NCBI RefSeq assembly: GCF_003859805.1
Contig: NZ_RQZG01000001.1
Location: 124,001 to 188,000 of the forward strand
Length of the DNA: 64,000 bases
DNA from: Arachnia propionica
GTDB taxonomy: Bacteria; Actinomycetota; Actinomycetes; Propionibacteriales; Propionibacteriaceae
Direction: 5' to 3'
Shown here: piece after piece, positions 43,457 to 52,991 of the stretch
Layout of the letters: each line of letters begins with the position of its first letter
How positions within the stretch are numbered: position 1 is the stretch's first letter
The notes under the pieces: generated by a model
Told to the model about the DNA's origin: nothing
The model's database searches: none
The model's input: only the letters and a program-made list of their open reading frames with translations
Position numbers and translations under genes: made by a program

Positions 43457-44860
43457 ATGACGCACATGCACATCGCCGGGTCGATCCATGCGGATGTCGC
43501 ACAGGGCGGGCCGCACTGGCTCACCATGCCCAGCGACCCCATGGCCCTGCAGCACAGGCTGTGGCCGGAGGGAACCGTTCGTGACCGCGAGGGTCGGATC
43601 ACCGTCGGGGGTCTGCCCCTGACGGAGGTGGCACGCCAGCAGGGAACCCCGGTCTACGTCATCGACGAGGCCGATTTCCGCTCCCGTGCCCGGGCGTTCC
43701 GTGACAGTTTCACGGGGTGGCACGTCTACTACGCGGGGAAGGCGTTGCTGACCCGCTCCATCGCACGCTGGGTCGCCGAGGAGGGACTCGGGCTCGACGT
43801 CACCACGATGGGGGAGATGCACATCGCGCTCGCCGGGGGCATGCCGGCCGAGCGACTCGGTTTCCACGGCAACAACAAGTCCCTCGACGAGATCCGGTTC
43901 GCCCTGGGACAAGGAGTCGGACGTGTCATCGTCGACTCGTTCAACGAGATCGACCGGATCGAGCGGGCCTGTACCGAACTCGGTGCCGTGGCCAGGGTGC
44001 TGGTGCGGGTCACCACCGGGGTCGAGGCCCACACCCACGAGTACATCGCCACGGCCCACGAGGATCAGAAGTTCGGTCTGTCGATCCTCGGTGGCCACGC
44101 TCTGGCGGCATTGGTGCGGTGTCAGTCGTCGCCCCACATGGAGCTTCGGGGCATCCACTCCCACATCGGTTCCCAGATCTTCGAGACCCATGGCTTCGAG
44201 GTGGCGATCCGTCGCACCCTGCGGCTGGCCGAACAGTTCCGTGCAGCGACCGGGGTCGAGCTGGCCGAACTCGACCTGGGGGGTGGGTTCGGGATCGCCT
44301 ACACCGAGGCCGACTCCCCGAAGACCACGGCCGAACTCGCACAGGCCTTCGAGGAGATCCTCGACCATGAGTGCCGGGGCTTCCAGATGGCGCGTCCCCA
44401 GCTCAGCATCGAGCCCGGACGTGCCATCTGCGGGCCTTCCGGGGTCGCGCTCTACGAGGTCGGCACGGTCAAGGTGGTCGAGCTCGAGAACGGGCGGAGT
44501 CGCACCTATGTCTCCGTCGACGGTGGGATGAGTGACAACATCCGTCCTGCCCTGTACGCGGCCGAGTACTCATGCGCGCTGGCCAACCGCAGCAGCGACG
44601 CCGAGCCGGTGCTCAGCCGGGTCGTCGGCAAGCACTGCGAAGGGGGCGACATCCTGATCCGTGACGTCTTCCTGCCACGCGACATCGCACCGGGGGACCT
44701 CATCGCGGTTCCCGGCGCAGGAGCGTATTGCCGGTCCATGGCGAGCAACTACAATCAGCTTCCGAAACCGCCCCTGGTGGCGGTGGCCGAGGGGGCGGTG
44801 CGCACGTTGCTGCGTCGCGAGACCCTCGATGACATGATGCGTCTGGACGTAGGGGAGTGA
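43457..44860 (+). CDS. lysA: Diaminopimelate decarboxylase
   Basis: 467-residue PLP enzyme making L-lysine from meso-diaminopimelate. The PLP lysine is Lys95 in HVYYAGKALL. The Gly-rich LDLGGGFGIAY binds phosphate, and the partner-site motif GKHCEGGDIL provides the catalytic Cys. EPGRAI and the C-terminal AGAYC are typical. It is first in lysA-thrA-thrB, with a GTGA/ATG junction to thrA. The first 25 residues before the catalytic fold are unusually long, so a later start is possible. Confidence 0.95.
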   Translation: MTHMHIAGSIHADVAQGGPHWLTMPSDPMALQHRLWPEGTVRDREGRITVGGLPLTEVARQQGTPVYVIDEADFRSRARAFRDSFTGWHVYYAGKALLTRSIARWVAEEGLGLDVTTMGEMHIALAGGMPAERLGFHGNNKSLDEIRFALGQGVGRVIVDSFNEIDRIERACTELGAVARVLVRVTTGVEAHTHEYIATAHEDQKFGLSILGGHALAALVRCQSSPHMELRGIHSHIGSQIFETHGFEVAIRRTLRLAEQFRAATGVELAELDLGGGFGIAYTEADSPKTTAELAQAFEEILDHECRGFQMARPQLSIEPGRAICGPSGVALYEVGTVKVVELENGRSRTYVSVDGGMSDNIRPALYAAEYSCALANRSSDAEPVLSRVVGKHCEGGDILIRDVFLPRDIAPGDLIAVPGAGAYCRSMASNYNQLPKPPLVAVAEGAVRTLLRRETLDDMMRLDVGE

Positions 44861-44862
44861 GC

Positions 44863-46176
44863 ATGACGGAGGACACGGCGCCGCTGAAGGTGGCGCTGCT
44901 GGGTGCAGGGGTGGTCGGCTCGCAGGTGGCGAGGATCATCACCAGCGAGGCCGAGCAGCTTCGGCAACGGATCGGTCGCCCCCTGGAGCTGGTCGGCATC
45001 GGGGTGCGTCGCCCCGACACCGAACGTCCCGGCATCGATTCCGCCCTGTTCACCACGGATGTCCACGCCCTGGTGCAGCGCGGTGATCTCGATCTCGTCA
45101 TCGAGGTCATCGGTGGGATCGAGCCGGCGGCGACCCTGCTGACCGAGGCGATGAACGCCGGTGCCTCCGTCATCACCGCGAACAAGGCCCTGCTGGCCGA
45201 ACAGGTCGCGCAACTGAGCACGACGGCCCGGGCGAACGAGGTCGACCTCTACTACGAGGCCGCCGTGGCCGGGGCCATCCCGATCATCAGACCACTGCGG
45301 GAATCCCTCGTGGGTGACGAGATCCGCGCCGTGATGGGCATCGTCAACGGCACCACCAACTACATCCTCGACCAGATGACCACCAACCACCTGAGCTTCG
45401 ACGTGGCACTGGAACAGGCGCAGGCGTTCGGTTTCGCGGAGGCGGATCCCACCGCCGATGTCGAGGGGCACGACGCCGCCGCCAAGGCGGCGATCCTGGC
45501 CGGGTTGGCCTTCCACACCTCCGTGAACCGTTCCGAGGTCTTCTGCGAGGGGATCTCGAACGTCACCCAGGCAGACATCGTCGCAGCCGACCAGATGGGG
45601 TGCGTCATCAAGTTGCTGGCGGTGGCGAAACTGACCGATGACGACCGGGTCATCGTGAAGGTCCACCCGGCGATGGTGCCGAAGACCCACCCACTGGCCT
45701 CGGTCTCGGGGGCCTACAACGCGATCTTCGTCGAATCGGTCGAGGCCGGCCAGCTGATGTTCCTCGGTCAGGGGGCAGGTGGGGCTCCGACGGCATCGGC
45801 CGTGATGGGGGATGTCGTGACGGTGGCGCGCAACCGGGTCCGCGGCACCGCCAGTCACCTGGGGACCGGGTACACCAAGCGTGGTGTGGCTCCCATCGGT
45901 GAGGCGACGAGCCGTTACTACATCCGGTTCCAGGTTCAGGACAAGCCGGGGGTGCTGGCCAAGTGCGCGACGATCTTCGGCAACAACCGGGTCTCGTTGC
46001 AGACCTGTCAGCAGTCCTACCTCGAAGGCCTGGGACGCACCGACGGCTTCACGGCGAGTCTCAACTTCATGACCCACGAGGCCCGCGAGTCCGATCTGCA
46101 GGCGGTCATCGAGGAGCTGCGCGGCTCGAGCTTCGTCGGTGATGACATCAAGTACATGCGCATCGAGGGCAGATGA
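44863..46176 (+). CDS. thrA: Homoserine dehydrogenase
   Basis: 437-residue enzyme reducing aspartate semialdehyde to homoserine. The N-terminal NAD(P) fold shows VALLGAGVVGSQV; the substrate region has ANKALLAEQ and NGTTNYILDQM; a C-terminal ACT domain (YYIRFQVQDKPGVLA) is for threonine feedback. ATG 44863 is preceded by AGGGGAG; a GTG at 44857 overlapping the lysA stop is the alternative. It overlaps thrB by ATGA. Confidence 0.95.
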   Translation: MTEDTAPLKVALLGAGVVGSQVARIITSEAEQLRQRIGRPLELVGIGVRRPDTERPGIDSALFTTDVHALVQRGDLDLVIEVIGGIEPAATLLTEAMNAGASVITANKALLAEQVAQLSTTARANEVDLYYEAAVAGAIPIIRPLRESLVGDEIRAVMGIVNGTTNYILDQMTTNHLSFDVALEQAQAFGFAEADPTADVEGHDAAAKAAILAGLAFHTSVNRSEVFCEGISNVTQADIVAADQMGCVIKLLAVAKLTDDDRVIVKVHPAMVPKTHPLASVSGAYNAIFVESVEAGQLMFLGQGAGGAPTASAVMGDVVTVARNRVRGTASHLGTGYTKRGVAPIGEATSRYYIRFQVQDKPGVLAKCATIFGNNRVSLQTCQQSYLEGLGRTDGFTASLNFMTHEARESDLQAVIEELRGSSFVGDDIKYMRIEGR

Positions 46177-47060
46177 GGCTGAGGGTCCGGGTCCCGGCGA
46201 CCACGGCGAACCTGGGATCCGGTTTCGACTGCGTCGGGTTGGCCGTCGACTGGTATGACGACCTGACGCTCGAGGTCCAGGACACCCCGGGGGTGGTGAT
46301 CGAGGTCACCGGTGAAGGGGCTGGAGAGGTTCCACGGGACGGGAGCCACCTCGTGATCTCGACGATCCGGCACTGCCTGGAGCTGTGGCAGGTCCCGGTC
46401 CCCGTCGGGCTGAGGCTCAGCGCCCACAACACCATCCCGCACTCCCGTGGGCTGGGGTCCTCAGCGGCGGCGATCGCGGCAGGATGCGCCCTGGCCCACG
46501 GTCTGGCCTGGCCGAACCGGGAGCTGGACCTGCAGGAGGTGGCACGGGTCGCCTGCTTGCTCGAGGGGCATCCCGACAACGCGGGTGCGGCGGTGTGGGG
46601 AGGGGCGGTGCTCGCCTGGATCAGCGGTGACCGGGTGGAGGTGATCCGGCTCGAACCGGCCGAGGGGCTCCGCTGCATTGCCTTCGTCCCCGCCCTCGAG
46701 GTTCCCACGTCGGGGGCGAGAGGTGTGCTGCCGGAGGCGGTTCCCAGGAGTGACGCCGTTGCCCAGGCGATCCGGGCAGCCATCCTGCCGAAGGCACTGG
46801 AACGGCGTCCTGACCTGCTGCTCGAGGCCACCTCCGATCGGCTGCACCAGCTCCAGCGAGCACCGTTGATGCCCGAGTCCTGGGAGTTGATGAACCGGCT
46901 GCGTGACTCAGGTGTCCCTGCCACGATCTCCGGGGCGGGGCCGACGGTGTTCGCCCTCGGGCTGTCGGAGCAGCTGGCCGGAGCTGCCGCGCTCACGCAT
47001 GATGGTTTCGAACGACACGATCTCGGGATCGGCACGGGCATCAGCATGTCGATCCGGTGA
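46173..47060 (+). CDS. thrB: Homoserine kinase
   Basis: 295-residue GHMP kinase phosphorylating homoserine in threonine synthesis. PATTANLGSGFDCVGLA opens the fold, the ATP-loop is PHSRGLGSSAAAIAAG, and the C-terminal SGAGPTVFAL is motif 3. The threonine synthase gene, often between thrA and thrB in actinobacteria, is not here, so thrC must lie elsewhere. Confidence 0.95.
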   Translation: MRLRVRVPATTANLGSGFDCVGLAVDWYDDLTLEVQDTPGVVIEVTGEGAGEVPRDGSHLVISTIRHCLELWQVPVPVGLRLSAHNTIPHSRGLGSSAAAIAAGCALAHGLAWPNRELDLQEVARVACLLEGHPDNAGAAVWGGAVLAWISGDRVEVIRLEPAEGLRCIAFVPALEVPTSGARGVLPEAVPRSDAVAQAIRAAILPKALERRPDLLLEATSDRLHQLQRAPLMPESWELMNRLRDSGVPATISGAGPTVFALGLSEQLAGAAALTHDGFERHDLGIGTGISMSIR

Positions 47061-47093
47061 GTCGTCCTCCTCGTGAGTGGTCGGAGTGGCAGG

Positions 47094-47117
47094 GCACACG
47101 TAATTGTGTGCTAAACT
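47094..47117 (+). promoter_or_regulatory. Inverted repeat and -10 ahead of rho
   Basis: Arms GCACAC (47094-47099) and GTGTGC (47106-47111) around a six-base AT-rich centre end directly at TAAACT (47112-47117), a plausible -10. A transcription start near 47124 would give a leader of about 115 bases to the rho GTG. The dyad could be an operator or an autoregulatory site; no consensus -35 is visible. Confidence 0.4.
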
Positions 47118-47239
47118 CGATGTCGTCATCTGTAGCGCAGGTGGAATGTCTGCCACCGAGAACCGCATAGTGACCTCATCGCAACCGGGACCTCAGTTCT
47201 GCATTTTCCCGGCGTCCAGAAATTTTGGAAAGGCACTCC

Positions 47240-48982
47240 GTGACCGAATCCGGCACCAACACCCTGGCGGGCCTGAAACTCACCGAGCTCAAGAAAATGG
47301 CCTCGGACATGGGACTCAAGGGCATCTCCACCATGCGCAAGGGCGACCTCATCGAGGCCATCACCACCCATGCCCGTCCTGTGCGCAGGGCCTCGGCGGA
47401 TCGCCCGAAGAGCCCCCAGCCCCCACGGGCCGAGCAGCCTGAACTGCCTCGGGCCAAGGCCACGGAGGCCCAGCCGACCGAACGCCCTGAGTCGACGAAG
47501 CGGGCCGAGAAACCGCGAACGAAGGAGGATCAGGCGGAACAGTCCGCCCCCGACAACGCGAGCGAGGCACCTCGCAACCGACGGCGCAGGGATCGCAACC
47601 GGGATCGCGACAAGGCCTCCCAGGAGGCCACGAACGAGGAGGTGGGTGAGCGACTGGCGTTGGCACTGGGGCAGCCCGCCGCGCCTTTGTCGCTGCCCCC
47701 GGCGAGTTCGGGTGCCAACCGCTTCGAGGAGGAGGGGGAGGGAGGCCGTCGCAGCCGTCGTCGTCGCAACCGCGACCGGCAGAACCGGCGCAACCGTGGC
47801 ACGGCAGGATTCGACCGGTTCGACTCCGAGCCCACCGTGGCCGAGGACGATGTGTTGGCGGCCGTCTCCGGGATCGTCGACATCCTCGACAACTATGCCT
47901 TCGTCCGGACCACCGGCTATCTTCCCGGCCCGAACGACGCCTACCTGCCGTTGCCGGTGGTACGTCGGTACGGACTGCGGCGCGGCGACGTGATCGTCGG
48001 CGCGATCCGCACACCACGCGAGGGGGAACGCAAGGAGAAGTACAACCCCCTGGTGCGGATCGACTCCATCAACGGTGACGACCCGGAGAAGGCCAAGGGA
48101 CGTCCCGATTTCGCGAAGCTGACCCCGCTCTACCCGCAGGAGAAGCTGCGTCTCGAGACGGTGGGCACCCAGCTCACCGGTCGGGTGATCGATCTGGTGG
48201 CTCCCATCGGCAAGGGACAGCGTGGCCTCATCGTGTCCCCGCCCAAGGCGGGCAAGACGATGGTGATGCAGAACATCGCCAACGCGATCGCCGCGAACAA
48301 CCCCGAGGTGCACCTCATGGTGGTGCTGGTGGACGAACGTCCCGAGGAGGTCACCGACTTCCAGCGCACCGTCTCCGGTGAGGTCATCGCATCCACCTTC
48401 GACCGCCCGGCCGAGGATCACACCGTGGTTGCGGAGCTCGCCATCGAGCGCGCCAAGCGGCTCGTCGAGCTGGGGCATGACGTGGTGGTGCTGCTCGACG
48501 GCATCACCCGCCTCGGCCGTGCCTACAACCTTGCCGCTCCCGCCTCCGGTCGGATCCTCTCCGGTGGCGTCGACTCGGCTGCCCTGTACCCGCCGAAGAA
48601 GTTCTTCGGTGCTGCCCGCAACATCGAGAACGGTGGGTCCCTCACGATTCTGGCCACCGCCCTGATCGAGACCGGGTCCCGGATGGACGAGGTGATCTTC
48701 GAGGAGTTCAAGGGCACCGGCAACATGGAGCTCAGACTGGCCAGGCAGCTCGCCGACAAGCGTATCTTCCCCGCCATCGACGTGGACGCCTCCGGCACCC
48801 GGCGGGAGGACCTGCTGCTCGGACGCGACGAGCTGAACATCATCTGGAAGCTGCGCCGGGCGCTGTCCGGCCTGGATGACCAGGCCGCCCTGGAGACCCT
48901 GCTCGCCAGGATGCGCAAGACGCAGAACAACCACGAGTTCCTGCTCAGCGTCCTGAAGACCACCCCGGCCCAGGACGGCTGA
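47240..48982 (+). CDS. rho: Transcription termination factor Rho
   Basis: 580-residue hexameric RNA helicase that ends transcription. The N-terminal SAP-like Rho-N domain (LAGLKLTELKKMASDMGLKG) is at residues 8-45. An insertion of about 150 residues follows, rich in Arg, Pro, Glu and Asp with RNRRRRDRNRDRD-like runs, as in other actinobacteria. The RNA-binding domain, then Walker A PPKAGKTMVM at about 332-340, DERPEEVTDF and the ATPase follow. GTG 47240 has AAAGG upstream. Insertion regions of this type help bind structured GC-rich RNA. Confidence 0.95.
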   Translation: MTESGTNTLAGLKLTELKKMASDMGLKGISTMRKGDLIEAITTHARPVRRASADRPKSPQPPRAEQPELPRAKATEAQPTERPESTKRAEKPRTKEDQAEQSAPDNASEAPRNRRRRDRNRDRDKASQEATNEEVGERLALALGQPAAPLSLPPASSGANRFEEEGEGGRRSRRRRNRDRQNRRNRGTAGFDRFDSEPTVAEDDVLAAVSGIVDILDNYAFVRTTGYLPGPNDAYLPLPVVRRYGLRRGDVIVGAIRTPREGERKEKYNPLVRIDSINGDDPEKAKGRPDFAKLTPLYPQEKLRLETVGTQLTGRVIDLVAPIGKGQRGLIVSPPKAGKTMVMQNIANAIAANNPEVHLMVVLVDERPEEVTDFQRTVSGEVIASTFDRPAEDHTVVAELAIERAKRLVELGHDVVVLLDGITRLGRAYNLAAPASGRILSGGVDSAALYPPKKFFGAARNIENGGSLTILATALIETGSRMDEVIFEEFKGTGNMELRLARQLADKRIFPAIDVDASGTRREDLLLGRDELNIIWKLRRALSGLDDQAALETLLARMRKTQNNHEFLLSVLKTTPAQDG

Positions 48983-49092
48983 GGTTTGGCTGCCGGCCTA
49001 CTGGCTGGCACAATTGAATCTTGTGCCGGTTCACGCTGACATCACGCGATGACGTGAGGGCGACCCGGGGAAACCACGAACAGGAGAAGACC

Positions 49093-49302
49093 ATGAAGCA
49101 GGGAATCCATCCCGACTACGTCGAGACCGAGGTGCACTGCACCTGCGGCAACCGTTTCACCACCCGCAGCACCGCCGTCAAGGGTTCCTTGAGCGCGGAC
49201 GTGTGCGCCGAGTGCCACCCGTTCTACACCGGCAAGCAGAAGATCCTGGACACCGGTGGTCGCGTTGCTCGTTTCGAGCGGATGTACGCCAAGAAGAAGT
49301 GA
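49093..49302 (+). CDS. rpmE: 50S ribosomal protein bL31, zinc-binding
   Basis: 69-residue ribosomal protein. Cys16, Cys18, Cys38 and Cys41 form the zinc site, so this is the C+ form that binds zinc. Start MKQGIHPDY is canonical, with CAGGAG seven bases before it. It follows rho by about 110 bases and is followed closely by prfA. Confidence 0.96.
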   Translation: MKQGIHPDYVETEVHCTCGNRFTTRSTAVKGSLSADVCAECHPFYTGKQKILDTGGRVARFERMYAKKK

Positions 49303-49311
49303 CCCTGCCAA

Positions 49312-50376
49312 GTGTTCGAGTCCGCAGCGCCCCTGGTCGATGAATTCGACCGGTTGGAGGTGCAATTGGCGGATCCCGCCACCCACGCCGACCCGGTGCT
49401 GATGCGCCGGGTCGGTCGCCGTTATGCCTCCCTCAAACCCATCGTCGAGGCACTCGCCAGTCACCGGGAGACAGCCGCCGACCTCGAGGCCGCGGAGGAA
49501 CTCAGCCTGAGCGACGACTCCTTCGCGGAGGAGGCCGAGACCCTGCGGCAGCGACTCGCGGGGATCACCGCCAGACTGACCCGGTTGTTGGCGCCACGTG
49601 ACCCGAATGACGACGCGGATGCCATCCTGGAGATCAAGTCGGGGGAGGGCGGTGAGGAGTCCGCACTGTTCGCCGGTGACCTGTTGCGCATGTATCAACG
49701 TCACGCCGAGTCGGTCGGGTGGAACGTCGAGGTGCTGGATGCGCAGGGCACGGATCTCGGTGGCTTCAAGTCCGTCACCATCGCCGTCAAGGGAACGGCC
49801 ATCGAAGGGGTGGGTCCCTACGGCCGACTGAAGTTCGAGGGTGGGGTCCACCGTGTGCAGCGGGTTCCCGTCACCGAGACCCAGGGGCGCATCCACACCT
49901 CGGCCGTGGGGGTGCTGGTCGCACCGGACGTCGAGGCCGAGGAACTGCAGATCAACGACCAGGATCTGCGCATCGACGTCTTCCGTGCCTCTGGACCCGG
50001 CGGGCAAGGAGTCAACACCACCGATTCCGCGGTGCGCATCACGCACCTGCCCTCCGGGGTCGTCGTCAGCTGTCAGAACGAACGTTCACAGCTGCAGAAC
50101 CGCGAACAGGCACTCAGGATGCTGCGTGCCCGTCTGGCGGCGGTCGCGGCCGCGGAGGCCGCGGAGGCGGCTTCGGCGGCCCGCAGGTCCCAGGTGAGGA
50201 CCGTCGACCGCTCTGAACGGATCCGGACCTACAACTTCCCCGAGAACCGGTTCGTGGACCATCGGATCGGTTTCAAGGCCCACAACCTGGACCTGGTGCT
50301 GCAGGGGACACTCATCCCCGTGCTCGACGCCCTCGCGGAGGCCGATCTCGCCGAGCGTCTCGCCGGAAACGCCTAG
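49312..50376 (+). CDS. prfA: Peptide chain release factor 1
   Basis: 354-residue class I release factor reading UAA and UAG. The GGQ motif is Gly230-Gly231-Gln232 in [19 protein letters not shown], and the anticodon-like tripeptide P-V-T lies in [12 protein letters not shown]. The GTG start at 49312 lies nine bases after the rpmE stop. The C-terminus ends normally. prmC, whose product methylates the GGQ glutamine, follows directly. Confidence 0.96.
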   Translation: MFESAAPLVDEFDRLEVQLADPATHADPVLMRRVGRRYASLKPIVEALASHRETAADLEAAEELSLSDDSFAEEAETLRQRLAGITARLTRLLAPRDPNDDADAILEIKSGEGGEESALFAGDLLRMYQRHAESVGWNVEVLDAQGTDLGGFKSVTIAVKGTAIEGVGPYGRLKFEGGVHRVQRVPVTETQGRIHTSAVGVLVAPDVEAEELQINDQDLRIDVFRASGPGGQGVNTTDSAVRITHLPSGVVVSCQNERSQLQNREQALRMLRARLAAVAAAEAAEAASAARRSQVRTVDRSERIRTYNFPENRFVDHRIGFKAHNLDLVLQGTLIPVLDALAEADLAERLAGNA

Positions 50377-50386
50377 GGAGGTTCTG

Positions 50387-51229
50387 ATGCGCGCCTGGGA
50401 CGTCGTGCTCGAGGTCACAGAACAGCTCGCGGCTGCTCGGGTCACCAGCCCCGCGGCAGATGCCCGCTGGCTGGTCTGTCACGCCTTGGACTGCGAGGCC
50501 TCGGCGTTGATCTCGCGAGACGTCGACCCCGCCGTCCGGGAGCGGGTGACGCACCTGGTGGCGCGACGGATCGCAGGTGAGCCGGTGCAGCACATCACTG
50601 GTTCGGCCGCGTTCCGCCACGAGACGCTGGCGGTCGGGCCAGGGGTCTTCATCCCCCGACCGGAGACCGAGCTGCTGGTGGATGAGGTGCTGTCCTTCCT
50701 CGGTGCGCATCCGGAGGCCCATCGGGTCGTGGAACTGTGTGGGGGTTCCGGTGCCATCACCCGCAGTCTCGCGATGGAACGTGGCGGGCTCGAGCTGCAC
50801 GTGGTGGAACGTTCAGCACAGGCCTGGCCCTGGTTGCTGCGCAACCTGGACGGTCTCGACGTGGACTGCCGTCTGGGCGACATGGCGGAGGAGTTCCACG
50901 ATCTCGACTCCCAGGTCGACGTCGTCGTGGCCAACCCTCCCTACGTCCCTGAGCGGGTGCGTCATCTGCTGCCCCCTGAGGTGTCACGTGATCCGGATGA
51001 GGCACTCTTCGCAGGTCAGGACGGACTCAGTGCCCTCGAGGTGGTGCGTGAGGTGGCCGGCCGCCTGCTCCGTGACGGGGGGCTGGTGGCGGTGGAACAC
51101 GACGAGTCGCACGCGCGAGAGGTGCGGTCGCTGTTCGGCCCCCCGGAGTTCACCGGGGCCCGCACACTGCCGGACCTCACGGGCCGCCCCCGACACTGCC
51201 TCGCCCGACGTGGCAGGATGGTCGGGTGA
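50387..51229 (+). CDS. prmC: Release factor glutamine methyltransferase
   Basis: 280-residue SAM-dependent methyltransferase that methylates the GGQ glutamine of release factors. The catalytic NPPY motif (VVVANPPYVPERV) and the helical N-terminal domain with PVQHITG and FIPRPETELLVDEVL are present. GGAGGT precedes the ATG. The stop overlaps the TsaC-like gene start (GTGA). SAM motif I reads VVELCGGSGAI, Cys-Gly in place of the usual Gly-Thr-Gly. Confidence 0.93.
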   Translation: MRAWDVVLEVTEQLAAARVTSPAADARWLVCHALDCEASALISRDVDPAVRERVTHLVARRIAGEPVQHITGSAAFRHETLAVGPGVFIPRPETELLVDEVLSFLGAHPEAHRVVELCGGSGAITRSLAMERGGLELHVVERSAQAWPWLLRNLDGLDVDCRLGDMAEEFHDLDSQVDVVVANPPYVPERVRHLLPPEVSRDPDEALFAGQDGLSALEVVREVAGRLLRDGGLVAVEHDESHAREVRSLFGPPEFTGARTLPDLTGRPRHCLARRGRMVG

Positions 51230-51879
51230 ACGAAACCGGCTCCCAGATGTTCTCATTGGTGACGGAGAAGGAGGCGGCCCTCGAGGTGGCCCGTCGTGCC
51301 GTCCTCCAAGGACAGTGCGTGGTGTTTCCCACCGACACGGTCTACGGTGTCGGGGCAGGTGCCTTCGACCCCGAGGCCGTCGCTCGGCTGCTCGCCGCGA
51401 AACGACGTGGCCGTGACATGCCGGCCCCGGTCCTCATCGCTGAGGCCTCCATGGTTCGGGCCCTGACCGATGAGCTGCCGGAGGCGGCCAAGGCCCTGGT
51501 GGATCGGTTCTGGCCGGGAGCGCTGACCGTGATCCTGCCCGCTCAACGAGCCCTGAGACTGGACCTCGGTGACACCGAGGGGACCGTCGCGGTCCGGGTG
51601 CCGGACCATGAGGGTGCCCGCGACCTGCTGCGTCGAACCGGCCCGTTGGCCGTGAGCTCGGCCAACCTCTCGGGGGAACCTGCCGCGACGACCGCTGAGG
51701 CTGCCCGAGACATGCTCGGTGATGCCGTCGCCGTCTACCTCGACGGGGGAGAGGCCCCAGGAGGTGCCCCCTCCACCATCGTCGACTTCACCGTGCAGGA
51801 GGTCGGGCGGGTCCTGCGCCCGGGAGCGATCGGCATCGAGGAACTGCGTGAGGTCGCCCCGGGGATCCAGGCTGACTGA
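51226..51879 (+). CDS. L-threonylcarbamoyladenylate synthase (Sua5/YrdC family)
   Basis: 217-residue YrdC-domain enzyme making threonylcarbamoyl-AMP, the activated group for t6A37 of ANN-decoding tRNAs. The motifs VVFPTDTVYGVGAGAFD, AAKRRGRDMPAPVLI, DRFWPGALTVILP and SSANLSGEPAATT are the family signatures. It is a TsaC-type enzyme without the long C-terminal Sua5 domain. Sits in the conserved prfA-prmC-tsaC order. Confidence 0.94.
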   Translation: MNETGSQMFSLVTEKEAALEVARRAVLQGQCVVFPTDTVYGVGAGAFDPEAVARLLAAKRRGRDMPAPVLIAEASMVRALTDELPEAAKALVDRFWPGALTVILPAQRALRLDLGDTEGTVAVRVPDHEGARDLLRRTGPLAVSSANLSGEPAATTAEAARDMLGDAVAVYLDGGEAPGGAPSTIVDFTVQEVGRVLRPGAIGIEELREVAPGIQAD

Positions 51880-52991
51880 TGCGCGAGTACCTGCTGGTCC
51901 TGCTCGTGGCGGCGGCCTCGACGTATCTGTTCGCAGGGTTGTGCCGCGAACTCGCCATGCGTTGGGGGGTACTGGCCCAGGTCCGCACCCGTGACGTCCA
52001 CACCCGGCCCGTCCCGTACTTCGGGGGCATCGCGATGCTCGGTGGATTCGCTGTCAGCATGCTGCTCGCGCTCCAGATGCCCTTCCTGTCCCGGTTGGCG
52101 ACCGTTGGCCACGACGCAGGGGTGGTGCTCGCCGCAGGTGGGGTGATCTGTCTCGTCGGTGTGCTCGATGACAAGTACGACCTCCCGGCGTTGGTGAAGT
52201 TCGGTGGGCAGGTGCTGGCGGCCGGGATCGCCGTGCTGGGTGGGGTGAAGATCTTCTGGATCCCGCTGCCCAACGCCGTCATCAGTCTTGATGACGCCAC
52301 ATCCGTCCTCATCACCGTGTTCTTCATCGCGATGTGTGTCAACGCGGTCAACTTCGTCGACGGGTTGGACGGGTTGGCGGCGGGGGTGGTCGCGATCGGT
52401 GCGGGTGCCTTCTTCGCCTACTCCTACGTGCTCGCCTATGAACAGGAACTGAGCCGGGCCACCACCGCGAGCCTGCTGACCGCGGCCACCGTCGGCATCT
52501 GCCTCGGCTTCCTCGGGCACAACTTCCAGCCGGCCAGGATGTTCATGGGGGACTCCGGGGCGATGCTGCTGGGCCTGCTCATGGCGATGAGTGCCATCTC
52601 GTTCACCGGCCAGGTGGATCCGAGCGCTCTCAGTGACCGGCCTGGGGACGTGTGGCCGGCGGTGCTGCCGATCCTGCTGCCGTTCGCCACCCTGTTCCTC
52701 CCCATGGCCGACCTGGTTCTCGCCTACATCCGCCGTACCGCGCGTGGGCAGCACTGGTTCGTGCCCGACAAGCAGCACCTCCACCATCGGCTGATGGCGC
52801 GCGGCCACAGCCACCGTGGAGCCGTGGTGATCCTCTACGCCTGGACCTTCACCGTCGCCGGTGGCCTGGTGTGCACCGTGTTGTTGAACCATCCCGCGAC
52901 GTGGTGGTTGCTGGCTGCGGGGGTCGTCACCCTGCTGGTGCTGACCCTGATGCCGGGCGGACGTGCCAGGAGTGACTCCCGTGCGCGGTGA
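51879..52991 (+). CDS. wecA: Undecaprenyl-phosphate GlcNAc-1-phosphate transferase
   Basis: 370-residue MraY-family membrane enzyme that loads a sugar-1-phosphate onto undecaprenyl phosphate, starting a cell-wall polymer. About ten hydrophobic segments, with the metal-binding NFVDGLDGLAAG (Asp-Gly-Leu-Asp-Gly) and FMGDSGAMLLG, and a C-terminal His-rich HLHHRLMARGHSHR loop. It starts on the TsaC-like stop (TGATG). Order before the atp operon matches actinobacteria, where it initiates teichoic acid-like or arabinogalactan linker synthesis. Confidence 0.9.
   Translation: MREYLLVLLVAAASTYLFAGLCRELAMRWGVLAQVRTRDVHTRPVPYFGGIAMLGGFAVSMLLALQMPFLSRLATVGHDAGVVLAAGGVICLVGVLDDKYDLPALVKFGGQVLAAGIAVLGGVKIFWIPLPNAVISLDDATSVLITVFFIAMCVNAVNFVDGLDGLAAGVVAIGAGAFFAYSYVLAYEQELSRATTASLLTAATVGICLGFLGHNFQPARMFMGDSGAMLLGLLMAMSAISFTGQVDPSALSDRPGDVWPAVLPILLPFATLFLPMADLVLAYIRRTARGQHWFVPDKQHLHHRLMARGHSHRGAVVILYAWTFTVAGGLVCTVLLNHPATWWLLAAGVVTLLVLTLMPGGRARSDSRAR

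Noticed and set aside
47126-48934. 602-codon minus-strand frame opposite rho
   Set aside because: Antisense of rho, His/Gly/Leu-rich, no motifs.
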